A DNA stretch of 64,000 nucleotides from Flavobacterium sp. GSB-24 (lineage in GTDB: Bacteria; Bacteroidota; Bacteroidia; Flavobacteriales; Flavobacteriaceae): NCBI RefSeq assembly GCF_027924665.1, contig NZ_AP027043.1, positions 1,922,001 to 1,986,000 on the forward strand, written 5' to 3'. Shown here piece after piece: positions 1 through 7,986 of the stretch; position 1 is the first letter of the stretch; each line of letters begins with the position of its first letter. The position numbers and the translations under genes were made by a program. A model generated the notes under the pieces. It saw only the letters and a list, made by a program, of their open reading frames with translations. It did no database searches and had not been told where the DNA came from.

Positions 1-1066
1 GCTCATCTCCTGAAGGAGATATATTTAAAGGCATAATTTTTATATCTGCTATGCCTTTTATTCCAATATCATTATTTCTGTTGGCTGCGAGAATTCCCGA
101 AACCATTGTGTTATGATCTTGAATTGGCCTATGTCCGACCTTATTATTACTGACATTGTTATTGCCATATCCTTTTTCTAAAATATTTGGATTATCACCT
201 ATTGAAAGACGCTCATTATAATTTATATTCAAGTTTTTGTTTACTATAGAATCAAGTTGAGTTTGTTGGTCCAATATGTCTTGTAAAGAATTTTGATCAA
301 CATCTAAACTAACCATCATATAAGAAATTAGCGCTCCTAAATCTGTATCGCCGTCATCTCTTCTTTGTCGATATCTTTTATCATTTATTTTATATTTTTT
401 ATAGAGACTATCCAATTGTCTGTAGGTATAATCTTCCTTAGGGAAAAAATGTTTTAACGTATCTTTGACTAAAGGATAAATAGCGACATTATGATCTAAT
501 GATTTTAACCAATTTTTGTAAAACTTGTCTTTTTCTTCAAATTTTTTTAAAGCTCTTTGATATTCATTGTATTTGTATAAATCTTTAGAATCAATTTGAG
601 ATTCTGTTTTATCTTTAAATAGAGGTGTCCATTCTTGTAGAATGCGAACATATTCATATCTATTCCAGACTACATAACCACCACTTTTAGTACCTGTAAA
701 ACTCCATCCATTAATATCATCTATGTAACCATTCTGATCATCATCAATTCCATTATTTGGAATTTCCTTGTTGTTTATCCAAAGCTGTCCTTTTAAATCT
801 TCATGATTTATATCAATTTGAGTATCTATTACAGCTACAATAATATTTTTAATTTTTGGTTTCTTTTTATTTAGGCGATACCATTTATCTAGTGAAATAC
901 CGGAAATAGTATCTTCTTGGTAATCTTTTTGATACCAATTATTTAATGATATTGTTTTTGGGTTGTTTTCAGAATTTAGAATTCTGTTAGAATTCTTATA
1001 TTCTTTGGCAGATTTGCAACTTACAAAAATGAAGAAAAAAATCAAGAAACTATTAATTAATTTCAT
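1..1066 (-). CDS. S8 (subtilisin-like) lipoprotein peptidase, 3' end outside window
   Basis: About 355 codons are visible and the gene runs off the left edge. The N-terminus is a short hydrophobic signal ending in FVSC at residue 17, which predicts lipidation and an envelope location. The subtilase aspartate motif reads VAVIDTQIDINHEDL (usual D-S/T-G, here D-T-Q). The histidine motif reads DHNTMVSGILAA, keeping the catalytic His but replacing the usual G-T-H that follows. About 200 residues separate Asp from His, as in the long Bacteroidota S8 lipoproteins. The catalytic Ser would lie beyond the edge. The start is 43 bp downstream of a small precursor-peptide gene on the same strand, so the two are probably co-transcribed. 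A role in cleaving or degrading that peptide is inference; a general secreted protease is the alternative. Confidence 0.85.
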   Translation of the reverse strand, partial: MKLINSFLIFFFIFVSCKSAKEYKNSNRILNSENNPKTISLNNWYQKDYQEDTISGISLDKWYRLNKKKPKIKNIIVAVIDTQIDINHEDLKGQLWINNKEIPNNGIDDDQNGYIDDINGWSFTGTKSGGYVVWNRYEYVRILQEWTPLFKDKTESQIDSKDLYKYNEYQRALKKFEEKDKFYKNWLKSLDHNVAIYPLVKDTLKHFFPKEDYTYRQLDSLYKKYKINDKRYRQRRDDGDTDLGALISYMMVSLDVDQNSLQDILDQQTQLDSIVNKNLNINYNERLSIGDNPNILEKGYGNNNVSNNKVGHRPIQDHNTMVSGILAANRNNDIGIKGIADIKIMPLNISPSGDE

Positions 1067-1108
1067 GTCTGAATAAATGCTTTTTTTAGTGAAATTAGAT
1101 AATTAGTT

Positions 1109-1285
1109 TTATGGTTTATTACAAACTTCAGAAGAACCTTTTTTTCCTTTAAGATCATTTGTATCGATTGGATCATCGATATCATTTCCCCCACCAACAA
1201 TTAAATGTAAGTTTTTTAGTTTTGCGACTTCGAATTTCTCAAGACTGAATTTCTGTATTTCTTTTTTTTGTTTTTTCATTTTCAT
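1109..1285 (-). CDS. small RiPP-like precursor peptide with LEKF..VAKLKNL..I-GG leader
   Basis: This 58-aa reading frame begins MKMKKQKKEI. It continues with a leader of the form KFSLEKFEVAKLKNLHLIVG, the arrangement found in Bacteroidota precursors of ribosomal peptides (class I lanthipeptide-like and GG-type natural-product precursors). After the Gly-Gly-Gly the core is acidic and then basic, with one Cys near the C-terminus and several Ser/Thr. No modification enzyme is visible in the window; it could lie beyond the left edge, past the S8 peptidase that follows. A TAnnTTTG element and a 20-bp palindrome lie just upstream. Initiation could also be at the second Met. Leader similarity is what is seen; the mature product is unknown. 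Confidence 0.72.
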   Translation of the reverse strand: MKMKKQKKEIQKFSLEKFEVAKLKNLHLIVGGGNDIDDPIDTNDLKGKKGSSEVCNKP

Positions 1286-1317
1286 CTTTAATAAGTTTTT
1301 AAATTACGCTACTGTTG

Positions 1318-1325
1318 CAAATGTA
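1318..1325 (-). promoter_or_regulatory. putative -7 element of the precursor/S8 operon
   Basis: On the minus strand the sequence TACATTTG matches the Bacteroidota TAnnTTTG -7 consensus. It lies 33 bp before the precursor ATG. No good -33 TTTG was found at the usual distance, which fits a promoter needing an activator; the palindrome at 1369-1388 is centred about 67 bp upstream of the expected transcription start. Confidence 0.5.
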
Positions 1326-1368
1326 ATCAGTCTACTTTGTATAATAGAAAAGTAAGTTAGTATACTTG

Positions 1369-1388
1369 TCGAAATTCCTGAATTTCGA
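1369..1388. promoter_or_regulatory. palindromic operator-like site A
   Basis: TCGAAATTC-CT-GAATTTCGA is a perfect 9-bp inverted repeat around a CT centre. It stands upstream of the precursor/S8 operon and just downstream of the regulator's 3' end. The same palindrome recurs twice at 3262-3301, upstream of the regulator and of the other peptide operon. A degraded further copy may follow at about 1390-1404. No terminator-like T run adjoins it. Confidence 0.6.
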
Positions 1389-1430
1389 GTCGACTTCTGA
1401 GTTTAATAAGTTGTTAATTAGTGGTTTGTT

Positions 1431-3146
1431 CTATATTGCAGAATCCAGTTCTTTAATGAAGTAGGTTGGTTTTAAACCTGTTTTTTTGTAAAATGCAGTC
1501 GAAAAAGATTCTGAATTGTTAAAACCAAACTCTAATGCAAGTGCTTGAATAGTATATTTTCTAAGCTTGTTGTTTTCCTGTAATTGTTTAATGGCAAACT
1601 CAATTCGTAGATCATTTATGTATTGAGTAAATGATTTTTCTTTGTATACATTAACTATTTTTGACACGTATTTACTGTTGGTTTCAAATGTGGTGGATAA
1701 AATTTGGACTGTTATATTTGATTGCAGATATCCTTTATTATCTTCAAAAAAACTAAGTTTTTCCAAAATTAGATTTACTAACTCTTGTGCGATACCTATT
1801 TCTTCACTTTTAGTTGGATCAATTTTAGGATTAGTTTCAATCTCAGATTCGTTAATGTTATTTACGGGATTTTGATTTATTATTTTTTCAAATCTAGATC
1901 GATATTGTTTCTTTGTACGATACTCATAGAAAGCAAAACCGCCTAAACTGATGGTCGTTAAAAATAAAACACCTAATCCCCAATGTGTTTTTATTTCATC
2001 ATTCTTAAGAGTAGTGATAAGATTTTCTTTGTCAGATATTAAACGAGGAACATCATATTCTCTATGTACCAATTTATTTAGTTCTTTGTAATTTTTTTGT
2101 AAAGAACTATCGATTGACATATATGCAGTGATATATTTTAATTGATTCTCTTTATCCCCTAATTTTTTGTAGTAAGTAATTAAATATGGATATCCATCTA
2201 CAAACTCGGTACTTATTTCCTTTGTCATTTTATAGATAGAATCTACTTTAATGAAATTTTCTGCAGCTTTTGTCTTTTTTCTTAGCCCATCGTAGGCTTT
2301 TCCTAAGTAGTAGTAACCAGCTAAAATGTTTCCTGTGTTATTATATTCTATCATCTTAGGCAGTGCTTTGTTTATACTGTCTAATGCCAAACTGTAATTC
2401 TGTTTCAATACTTGGTTAGCACCCTCATTTAAAATAAAAAGATATTGATATTCTTCATTTTTAGTTATTCTAGATTCATTATAGCCAAGTTTATTATAAT
2501 ATGTTGTGGAGTCAATGTTCTGTAAAGATTTATGACAATCTGCAATTCCAAAAATAATGCTTTGATAATCTTTGGCGTATCTTTCAGATCTAAAATCTTT
2601 CGTTTTGTAATACTTATAGCATTCTTTGTAGATTTCTAAAGCTTCATTGTATTCTCCCAAGTCTTCTGATTTAGTAATTCCTATATATTCTCTCACTACA
2701 TAGTAATAGTCTAAATTAGTTTGAAGTGCCACTTTCTCCGCTCTGTTATAATTAAGCATTGCCTCTTTAAACTTAAATTGAAACTTTAAAAGATCTGCCT
2801 TTTCACAATAAGCTGCTGCTGGGAAAAATTTATCTTTAGATTCTTTTGAATATTTGATAACACTATCAAGATATTGAATAGCTTTATTTCTGTCGGATTG
2901 ATAGTAGAATAACGCAATTTGGTAATTGGCCCTGGCTTTTCTAATATTACTATTTTCTTTTATTGCTTTAGCCATGTAGGCATTTGTATATAATAATTGT
3001 TTCTTTTGATTACCTATATTTTTAAAATACAAATCGTGTAAATCATCATATGATAGTTTTTTAAGATCATTTTTGTCAACTTGGGCGAATAAAAAAAACG
3101 GGAATAAAAGTATTAATAACACTTTTGATGGTCTATTGTTAATCAT
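1431..3146 (-). CDS. membrane-anchored TPR/AraC-family transcriptional regulator
   Basis: The start at 3146 is preferred over an upstream Met at 3182 because it opens directly into a hydrophobic signal (VLLILLFPFFLFAQ). About 360 residues follow that look like tandem tetratricopeptide repeats (recurring alanine/tyrosine-rich helix pairs). A transmembrane helix lies at roughly 385-406. A C-terminal AraC-type double helix-turn-helix covers roughly 460-565, with ALALEFGFNNSESFSTAFYK as the second recognition region. The topology predicts periplasmic TPRs and a cytoplasmic DNA-binding domain, a one-component signal relay. The gene lies between two peptide-export loci, and its own upstream region carries two palindromes also found at the other operon, suggesting autoregulation and shared control. 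The ligand is unknown; an exported peptide is an attractive but unproven guess. Confidence 0.85.
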   Translation of the reverse strand: MINNRPSKVLLILLFPFFLFAQVDKNDLKKLSYDDLHDLYFKNIGNQKKQLLYTNAYMAKAIKENSNIRKARANYQIALFYYQSDRNKAIQYLDSVIKYSKESKDKFFPAAAYCEKADLLKFQFKFKEAMLNYNRAEKVALQTNLDYYYVVREYIGITKSEDLGEYNEALEIYKECYKYYKTKDFRSERYAKDYQSIIFGIADCHKSLQNIDSTTYYNKLGYNESRITKNEEYQYLFILNEGANQVLKQNYSLALDSINKALPKMIEYNNTGNILAGYYYLGKAYDGLRKKTKAAENFIKVDSIYKMTKEISTEFVDGYPYLITYYKKLGDKENQLKYITAYMSIDSSLQKNYKELNKLVHREYDVPRLISDKENLITTLKNDEIKTHWGLGVLFLTTISLGGFAFYEYRTKKQYRSRFEKIINQNPVNNINESEIETNPKIDPTKSEEIGIAQELVNLILEKLSFFEDNKGYLQSNITVQILSTTFETNSKYVSKIVNVYKEKSFTQYINDLRIEFAIKQLQENNKLRKYTIQALALEFGFNNSESFSTAFYKKTGLKPTYFIKELDSAI

Positions 3147-3261
3147 GTATTGTTGTTTCTTACAAAAATAGAATAACTCCAAAAAAAGTATTACTAATAC
3201 TTAGCTTTTTTTATTTTTTGTAATTATTTGATATAGTGTATTTTGGGAGTGTTTTTTGATG

Positions 3262-3301
3262 AAATTCCTGAATTTACTATCGACATTCCTGAATTTCGAT
3301 A
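3262..3301. promoter_or_regulatory. tandem palindromic operator-like sites B and C
   Basis: Site B (3262-3275) is AAATTC-CT-GAATTT. Site C (3278-3301) has 11-bp arms, TATCGAcATTC-CT-GAATTTCGATA, with one mismatch. Their centres are 21 bp apart, two helical turns, so bound proteins would sit on the same face. They occupy the divergent region between the regulator (start 3146, minus) and the first bacteriocin-like gene (start 3469, plus). Site C ends 8 bp before the -33 element of the plus-strand promoter, a typical activator position. Confidence 0.62.
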
Positions 3302-3308
3302 GCCAACA

Positions 3309-3340
3309 TTTGTGAGTAGTATCATGTTTGTCTAGTTTTG
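3309..3340 (+). promoter_or_regulatory. promoter of the bacteriocin-like operon
   Basis: TTTG at 3309-3312 and TAGTTTTG at 3333-3340 are separated by 20 bp, a close match to the Bacteroidota -33/-7 promoter. Transcription would start near 3347, leaving a 5' untranslated region of about 120 nt before the first precursor gene. Confidence 0.6.
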
Positions 3341-3468
3341 GTTTCAGAAAAGTGAGGCATTTTTTACAGTAGGACGTCGCTGCAAGAAACAAATTTCTTT
3401 TTTGTAATGTAATTGGCCGATTGCAAGAATAAATTAATTCAAATGTTTAATCATTAAAAAAATCAATC

Positions 3469-3627
3469 ATGAATTTAGAAAATTTAAATGTAGTTGAGCT
3501 TAATAGAGATCAAAGTATTTCTATTGAGGGTGGTGGATGGCCAGAATGGTTCGCTACCCAAATTGTGGATCATTGGGATGAAATAAAAAAAGGAATTAGT
3601 GATGGCTTTAAAGCTGGTAGTAAATAA
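3469..3627 (+). CDS. double-glycine leader bacteriocin-like peptide 1
   Basis: This 52-aa peptide has the leader MNLENLNVVELNRDQSISIE followed by Gly-Gly, a classic substrate signature for C39-peptidase ABC exporters. Cleavage after GG would release a core of about 30 residues starting GWPEWFATQIVD, rich in Trp and charged residues, without Cys. It is followed 18 bp later by a second gene with a similar leader and, after a terminator, by the matching C39 exporter and adaptor. With no modification enzyme nearby, an unmodified two-peptide bacteriocin or signalling pair is the simplest reading. No sequence relative was recognised for the core. Confidence 0.8.
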   Translation: MNLENLNVVELNRDQSISIEGGGWPEWFATQIVDHWDEIKKGISDGFKAGSK

Positions 3628-3645
3628 TTAAAAAAATAATTTATC

Positions 3646-3810
3646 ATGAAAAATTTAAACGAACTGAATGTAAATGAATTAAATTCAGAAGAATTATTAG
3701 CAATTGATGGCGGAATATGGGAAGATTTAGCTTATGGCGTTGGTTATGTTGCGGGGCGTTTGTATGCTGCGTATAGAGATATTGAGCCACAAGTATATCA
3801 AAGATGGTAA
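3646..3810 (+). CDS. double-glycine leader bacteriocin-like peptide 2
   Basis: This 54-aa peptide has the leader MKNLNELNVNELNSEELLAI then D-Gly-Gly. Its E-L-N spacing closely parallels the preceding gene, so both are expected substrates of the same exporter. The predicted core of about 31 residues begins IWEDLAYGVGYVAG and contains a GxxxxxG-like stretch and many aromatic residues, features seen in two-peptide class IIb bacteriocins that pair through helix-helix contacts. It ends ..YQRW. A terminator follows within 30 bp. Antimicrobial or signalling activity is inference. Confidence 0.8.
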   Translation: MKNLNELNVNELNSEELLAIDGGIWEDLAYGVGYVAGRLYAAYRDIEPQVYQRW

Positions 3811-3838
3811 TATTTATTCATTAAATAAGTTAAAAAAT

Positions 3839-3870
3839 AAAGAGGCGATAAAAAAGCCTCTTTATTAAAA
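3839..3870 (+). terminator. terminator after the two precursor genes
   Basis: Arms AAAGAGGC and GCCTCTTT enclose a 9-nt loop and are followed by an A/T-rich tail. The position between the precursors and the CPBP/transport genes would give high precursor and lower transporter expression by partial read-through. Confidence 0.65.
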
Positions 3871-3879
3871 TTAATATAT

Positions 3880-4347
3880 ATGACCTCAAAAATAAAAAAT
3901 ATTGTATTTGGACTAAAGCGGTGGGAATTGATATTGCTTGTAATTCTTCTTAATTTTTTAAATAATTACATATTTTCGGTTATTTCAAATCTTTTCGATA
4001 TTTCGTTAAATAAAGGTTTTAACGATAGTTATACAGTTAAAGAAAAAATAGTTTTATTTGTTTTAGTTGCTCCTCTCATTGAAACTTTACTATTTCAGTA
4101 CGTAGTTATTGAGATTTTTAAAAGTTTAAAAATGAAATTAAAATATTGTTGCTTTTTATCTGCTTTTGTCTTTGCATCATTCCATCTTTATAATATTTTT
4201 TACTTTTTGTACGCTTTCACAGGAGGCTTGTTATTTGCCTTTTTATATATAAGGGGCAAGAATCAAAAGGGTGCAATATTACTACCATTAGTAGCCCATA
4301 TTATCTATAATGGTTTTGTTTTTTTTATCAAAACCTATGTAACTTAA
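3880..4347 (+). CDS. CPBP-type intramembrane metalloprotease, divergent motif 1
   Basis: This 155-aa protein has four or five hydrophobic segments. Three CPBP (Abi/CAAX-protease-like) motifs are recognisable: motif 1 as IETLLFQ, motif 2 as FASFH, motif 3 as HIIYN. Motif 1 normally reads EExxxR; here only the first Glu is kept and the Arg is Gln. Motif 2 and 3 histidines are intact. Such proteins accompany bacteriocin genes, where they act as immunity proteins or process peptides. The gene starts 10 bp after the precursor terminator and lies 114 bp before the exporter genes, so a self-immunity role is likely by context. It is shorter than most family members. Confidence 0.75.
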   Translation: MTSKIKNIVFGLKRWELILLVILLNFLNNYIFSVISNLFDISLNKGFNDSYTVKEKIVLFVLVAPLIETLLFQYVVIEIFKSLKMKLKYCCFLSAFVFASFHLYNIFYFLYAFTGGLLFAFLYIRGKNQKGAILLPLVAHIIYNGFVFFIKTYVT

Positions 4348-4461
4348 AATAATTTCTAAAAGAGTTTACCCGTGCAATATTTTTTTGTTACGGAAGATCT
4401 GTGCCATTTCAGATTTTAGAATTCCTTATATTTTATCAAATTCCGTTAATATTAAAATGAA

Positions 4462-5604
4462 ATGAATTTTAGTTCAGATACAGTAAATACATTGGAAAAT
4501 CTTGTTTCAAAAAACAAGACCGGAAGTTTTTCTATCTACTTGATTGTTGTTTTGACGATTATTATTTTATTGTTTTTGTTGCCCATCATTAAAGTTGATA
4601 TTAGCAGTCAAAGTCGCGGAATTGTTCGCAGTACAACGGATAATGTTCCTGTAACTGCAATTGTAAGTGGACGTATAGTATATCTTAATCTAAAAAATAA
4701 TCAGGTAGTACAGAAAGGAGACATACTGCTGAAAATTGCCAAACAAAATCTAGAAACAGAAAAAAATACTCAGCATGTAGTGTCTAATTCTGTTACAGAG
4801 CTTTTAGAAGATGTAAAATCAATTTTATCTGCTAGAACAACTACTTTAAAAACGACAACTGCAAGAGAAGAATATTTAAAATTTCAATCCCGTAAAAGTG
4901 AATTAGAAAGTAAGATCTCACAGGCAACTGTAAATTTCAATAGAAATAAAGGTTTATATGATAAAAATATTATTGCAAAAGTAGAATATGAAAAATATGA
5001 GTATGAATTGCGCTCGGCAAATGAAGCTCTGAAAAGTTACATAAGCGAGCAAAAGTCAACTTGGGAAAATCAAAAAAGAGATCTCGAAGAACGTATAAAA
5101 AATCTTAACGGGAGTATTGAAAAAATTAATGTTGAAGAGCAAAATTATGTTATCATTGCGCCAATTTCTGGAACAATTGAGAATTTTTCAGGCTTACAGA
5201 AAGGTTCTTTTTTAAATGCATCTCAGTCTATCGCAACTATTTCAGCATTAGATCATTTAATTGTCGAAAGCATGGTTTCTCCAAGTGATATTGGACTTAT
5301 TCATAAAAATCAGAAAGTAAAATTTCAATTTGATGCTTTCAATTATAATCAATGGGGATTACTTGAAGGGAAGGTTATCGATATAGACAGAAATATTTCT
5401 GTTCAGGAAAACCAGACTTTTTTTAAAGTTCGCAGTGAATTAACCTCAACAGAAATGAAACTTAGATCTGGATATAAAACCGCGGTTTCAAAAGGAATGA
5501 CACTTACTACACGTTATTATATAACCAGAAGAACTTTGTTTGATTTATTATTTGACAAAGTAGATGACTGGTTAAACCCAAAACAATTATCAATAGAGAA
5601 TTAG
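4462..5604 (+). CDS. HlyD-family periplasmic adaptor of the peptide exporter
   Basis: This 380-aa membrane fusion protein has one N-terminal transmembrane helix at about 22-42, a first lipoyl half around 65-95 (VSGRIVYLNLKNNQVVQKGD), a long coiled-coil hairpin at about 95-215 and a second lipoyl half near 230-250 (APISGTIENFSGLQKG). A beta-barrel domain and a short C-terminal tail follow. It would connect the inner-membrane exporter to an outer-membrane channel such as TolC, which is not encoded nearby. The ORF ends 7 bp before the C39 exporter, so the two are surely co-translated. Start: an overlapping out-of-frame ATG precedes it; the 4462 ATG is the one in frame. Confidence 0.9.
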   Translation: MNFSSDTVNTLENLVSKNKTGSFSIYLIVVLTIIILLFLLPIIKVDISSQSRGIVRSTTDNVPVTAIVSGRIVYLNLKNNQVVQKGDILLKIAKQNLETEKNTQHVVSNSVTELLEDVKSILSARTTTLKTTTAREEYLKFQSRKSELESKISQATVNFNRNKGLYDKNIIAKVEYEKYEYELRSANEALKSYISEQKSTWENQKRDLEERIKNLNGSIEKINVEEQNYVIIAPISGTIENFSGLQKGSFLNASQSIATISALDHLIVESMVSPSDIGLIHKNQKVKFQFDAFNYNQWGLLEGKVIDIDRNISVQENQTFFKVRSELTSTEMKLRSGYKTAVSKGMTLTTRYYITRRTLFDLLFDKVDDWLNPKQLSIEN

Positions 5605-5611
5605 TACTATA

Positions 5612-7780
5612 ATGGCATCTATCAAAATAAAACAACATGATATTAAAGATTGTGGCGCTGCTTGTCTTGTATCTATTGGAAATCATTACAAGGTTAATCT
5701 CCCAATAGCACGAATTCGCCAATATGCACATACAGATAAACGAGGCACCAATGTTCTTGGCATTATTGAAGCAGCTGAGAAAATGGGTTTTACAGCCAAA
5801 GGAGTAAAGGGAGGAATAGATTCTTTAGATAAAATACCAATGCCTGCAATTGCGCATGTTTTTATAAAGCAACAGCTGCAACATTATGTGGTAATTTACA
5901 GGGTTGAAAAATCTAAAGTTGAAAATCAGTCCAAAATTACGGTGATGGATCCAGGTGTAGGGAAAATGGAAGTGTACACTTTTGAAGAGTTTCAGAAGAT
6001 CTGGTCAGGTGTTTTAATACTTTTTGCACAAAACGATAGCTTTAGAACGTACGATGAAAAAACATCACCGTTGACTCGATTTTGGCACCTGATCCAGCCT
6101 CACAAAACTATTTTAATTCAGGCATTGTTTGGCGCAATAATATTTACCGTTTTAGGATTGGCAATGTCTATTTATATCCAGAAGATTACAGATTATATTT
6201 TGGTAGAAGGCAATCGCAAACTTCTTAATTTGCTAAGCGTTTGTATGCTTGGTGTAATTTTGCTGCAAGGATTTGTTGGTTCTCAAAAAAGTATTTTTGT
6301 TTTGAAAACGGGACAGCTAATAGATGCTAAGTTAATTTTAGGTTATTATAAACATTTATTGCATTTGCCTCAGCGCTTTTTTGACACAATGCAAATAGGG
6401 GAAATTACATCAAGAATTAATGATGCAGTCAAAATCAGATCGTTTATTAATGAAGTAGCAATTGATATGATTGTAAATGTTTTTATTGTCATTTTTTCAT
6501 TCGCCTTGATGTTTACCTATCATTGGAAATTAGCTTTAATTATTTTAGGGGTAGTACCTTTTTATGGTTTAATTTATTTCATTCTCAATAGGTTCAATAG
6601 GAAAGTTGAACGAAGCATAATGGAGAATGCAGCCGAGCTTCAGACTCAATTGGTTGAAAGCGTCACGCATATAAGAACAGTTAAAGAATTTGGAATAGAA
6701 GAATTTTCAAATCTAAAAACCGAAAATAAATTTGTCAAACTTTTGTTTACAGCTTATAAATCAGGATTAAATAGTATTTTTTCAGGCACTTCTACACAAT
6801 TTTTGGCTTCTTTATTTACAGTAATTCTTATGTGGGTAGGATCAGGTTATGTAATTGATGGTGCTATTACGCCAGGCGAATTATTCTCTTTTTATGCTTT
6901 GGTAGGCTATTTTACTTCGCCCGTCGCGTCTTTAATAGGGATGAATAAAACAGCGCAAAATGCTCTTATTGCAGCTGACAGGCTTTTTGAAATCATGGAT
7001 TTGGAGCGTGAAAAGACAGAGAATAAAATTGAAATGCAAAGAGAAAATATCGGAGATATAAAATTTGAAAATGTTAGTTTTAGATATGGTTCAAGAATGG
7101 AAGTTTTTAAAGGGTTTAACGCTGTATTTAGAAAAAATGAAACAACAGCAATAGTAGGGGAAAGCGGCAGTGGAAAAACAACATTGATTTCATTATTGCA
7201 AAATTTATATTCAATAAATGAAGGGAAAATATATCTTGGGGATTATGATACTCAATTTATACATTATAAAAGTTTGAGACAGCTTATTGGAGTTATTCCG
7301 CAGCAGCTGAATTTATTCTCGGGAAATATTATAGAAAATATTGCATTAGGGGATTCTTTTCCTAACATTCAAAGAATATTGGATTTGTCAAAGCAATTGG
7401 GAATTATTGAATTTGTTGAGAAGTTGCCTAATGGTTTTGAAACCCAAATTGGTGAAAACGGAGCAATGCTATCTGGAGGGCAGAAGCAAAGAATCGCGAT
7501 TGCAAGAGCTTTGTATAAAGATCCTGAAATATTATTAATGGATGAAGCCACTTCAGCCTTAGATACAAGTTCTGAAATGATTGTTAGAGAAACTATAAGC
7601 AACTTTAAAAAACAAGGTAAGACTATCATTATTATAGCTCACCGTTTAAGTACAATTTCAAATGCTGACAAAATTATGGTAATGCAGAATGGTGAAATTG
7701 TAGAATCAGGCAGTCATCATGTTTTACTTGAGAAAAAAGAAAAATACTTCGACTTGTGGAAAAAACAGAGTTTAGTTTAA
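5612..7780 (+). CDS. peptidase-containing ABC exporter (PCAT), C39 family
   Basis: This 722-aa protein combines processing and transport of double-glycine peptides. Residues 1-130 form a C39 papain-like domain with catalytic Cys14 (DIKDCGAAC), His91 (HYVVIY) and Asp113 (VMDPG), all present. A six-helix transmembrane domain covers about 165-450. The ATPase has Walker A GESGSGKT at 516-523, signature LSGGQ at 620-624, Walker B LLMDEAT and the switch His in IAHRLS. Full length and intact catalytic sites indicate an active enzyme. Its substrates are almost certainly the two precursors at 3469 and 3646; the 1109-1285 peptide, which also ends its leader in GG, is a possible third. Confidence 0.95.
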   Translation: MASIKIKQHDIKDCGAACLVSIGNHYKVNLPIARIRQYAHTDKRGTNVLGIIEAAEKMGFTAKGVKGGIDSLDKIPMPAIAHVFIKQQLQHYVVIYRVEKSKVENQSKITVMDPGVGKMEVYTFEEFQKIWSGVLILFAQNDSFRTYDEKTSPLTRFWHLIQPHKTILIQALFGAIIFTVLGLAMSIYIQKITDYILVEGNRKLLNLLSVCMLGVILLQGFVGSQKSIFVLKTGQLIDAKLILGYYKHLLHLPQRFFDTMQIGEITSRINDAVKIRSFINEVAIDMIVNVFIVIFSFALMFTYHWKLALIILGVVPFYGLIYFILNRFNRKVERSIMENAAELQTQLVESVTHIRTVKEFGIEEFSNLKTENKFVKLLFTAYKSGLNSIFSGTSTQFLASLFTVILMWVGSGYVIDGAITPGELFSFYALVGYFTSPVASLIGMNKTAQNALIAADRLFEIMDLEREKTENKIEMQRENIGDIKFENVSFRYGSRMEVFKGFNAVFRKNETTAIVGESGSGKTTLISLLQNLYSINEGKIYLGDYDTQFIHYKSLRQLIGVIPQQLNLFSGNIIENIALGDSFPNIQRILDLSKQLGIIEFVEKLPNGFETQIGENGAMLSGGQKQRIAIARALYKDPEILLMDEATSALDTSSEMIVRETISNFKKQGKTIIIIAHRLSTISNADKIMVMQNGEIVESGSHHVLLEKKEKYFDLWKKQSLV

Positions 7781-7943
7781 AGTTTGTAGTTCTCCCGCTC
7801 CCTCAAAGTGTTCAGTTGAAAACCTGCGAAATCCTGAAAGTTTCAGCGGACTGACTTTGCGTACTTTTTTTGTGTTTCTTAGAGCTTTATACTTCTTTCT
7901 TACTCGTTAATCTAACATATATAAAAATATCAGCTAAAGTTAG

Positions 7944-7979
7944 AAAACAAAAAAAAGCTCCAGATTTCTCTGAAGCTTT
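7944..7979 (-). terminator. terminator of the first tRNA-fMet
   Basis: On the minus strand the arms AAGCTTCAGA and TCTGGAGCTT (one mismatch) form a hairpin followed by a run of T. Very similar hairpins recur at 10309 and 17478, and a degraded version at 18958. Confidence 0.7.
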
Positions 7980-7986
7980 GTCTTAG

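Noticed and set aside
1369..1388. Palindrome A as a simple terminator of the regulator gene
   Set aside because: It could partly serve so, but it lacks a T run, and near-identical copies upstream of the regulator and plus-strand operon are better explained as binding sites.
3201..3392. 63-aa minus-strand open frame
   Set aside because: It covers the divergent promoter and palindromes and has no recognisable features.
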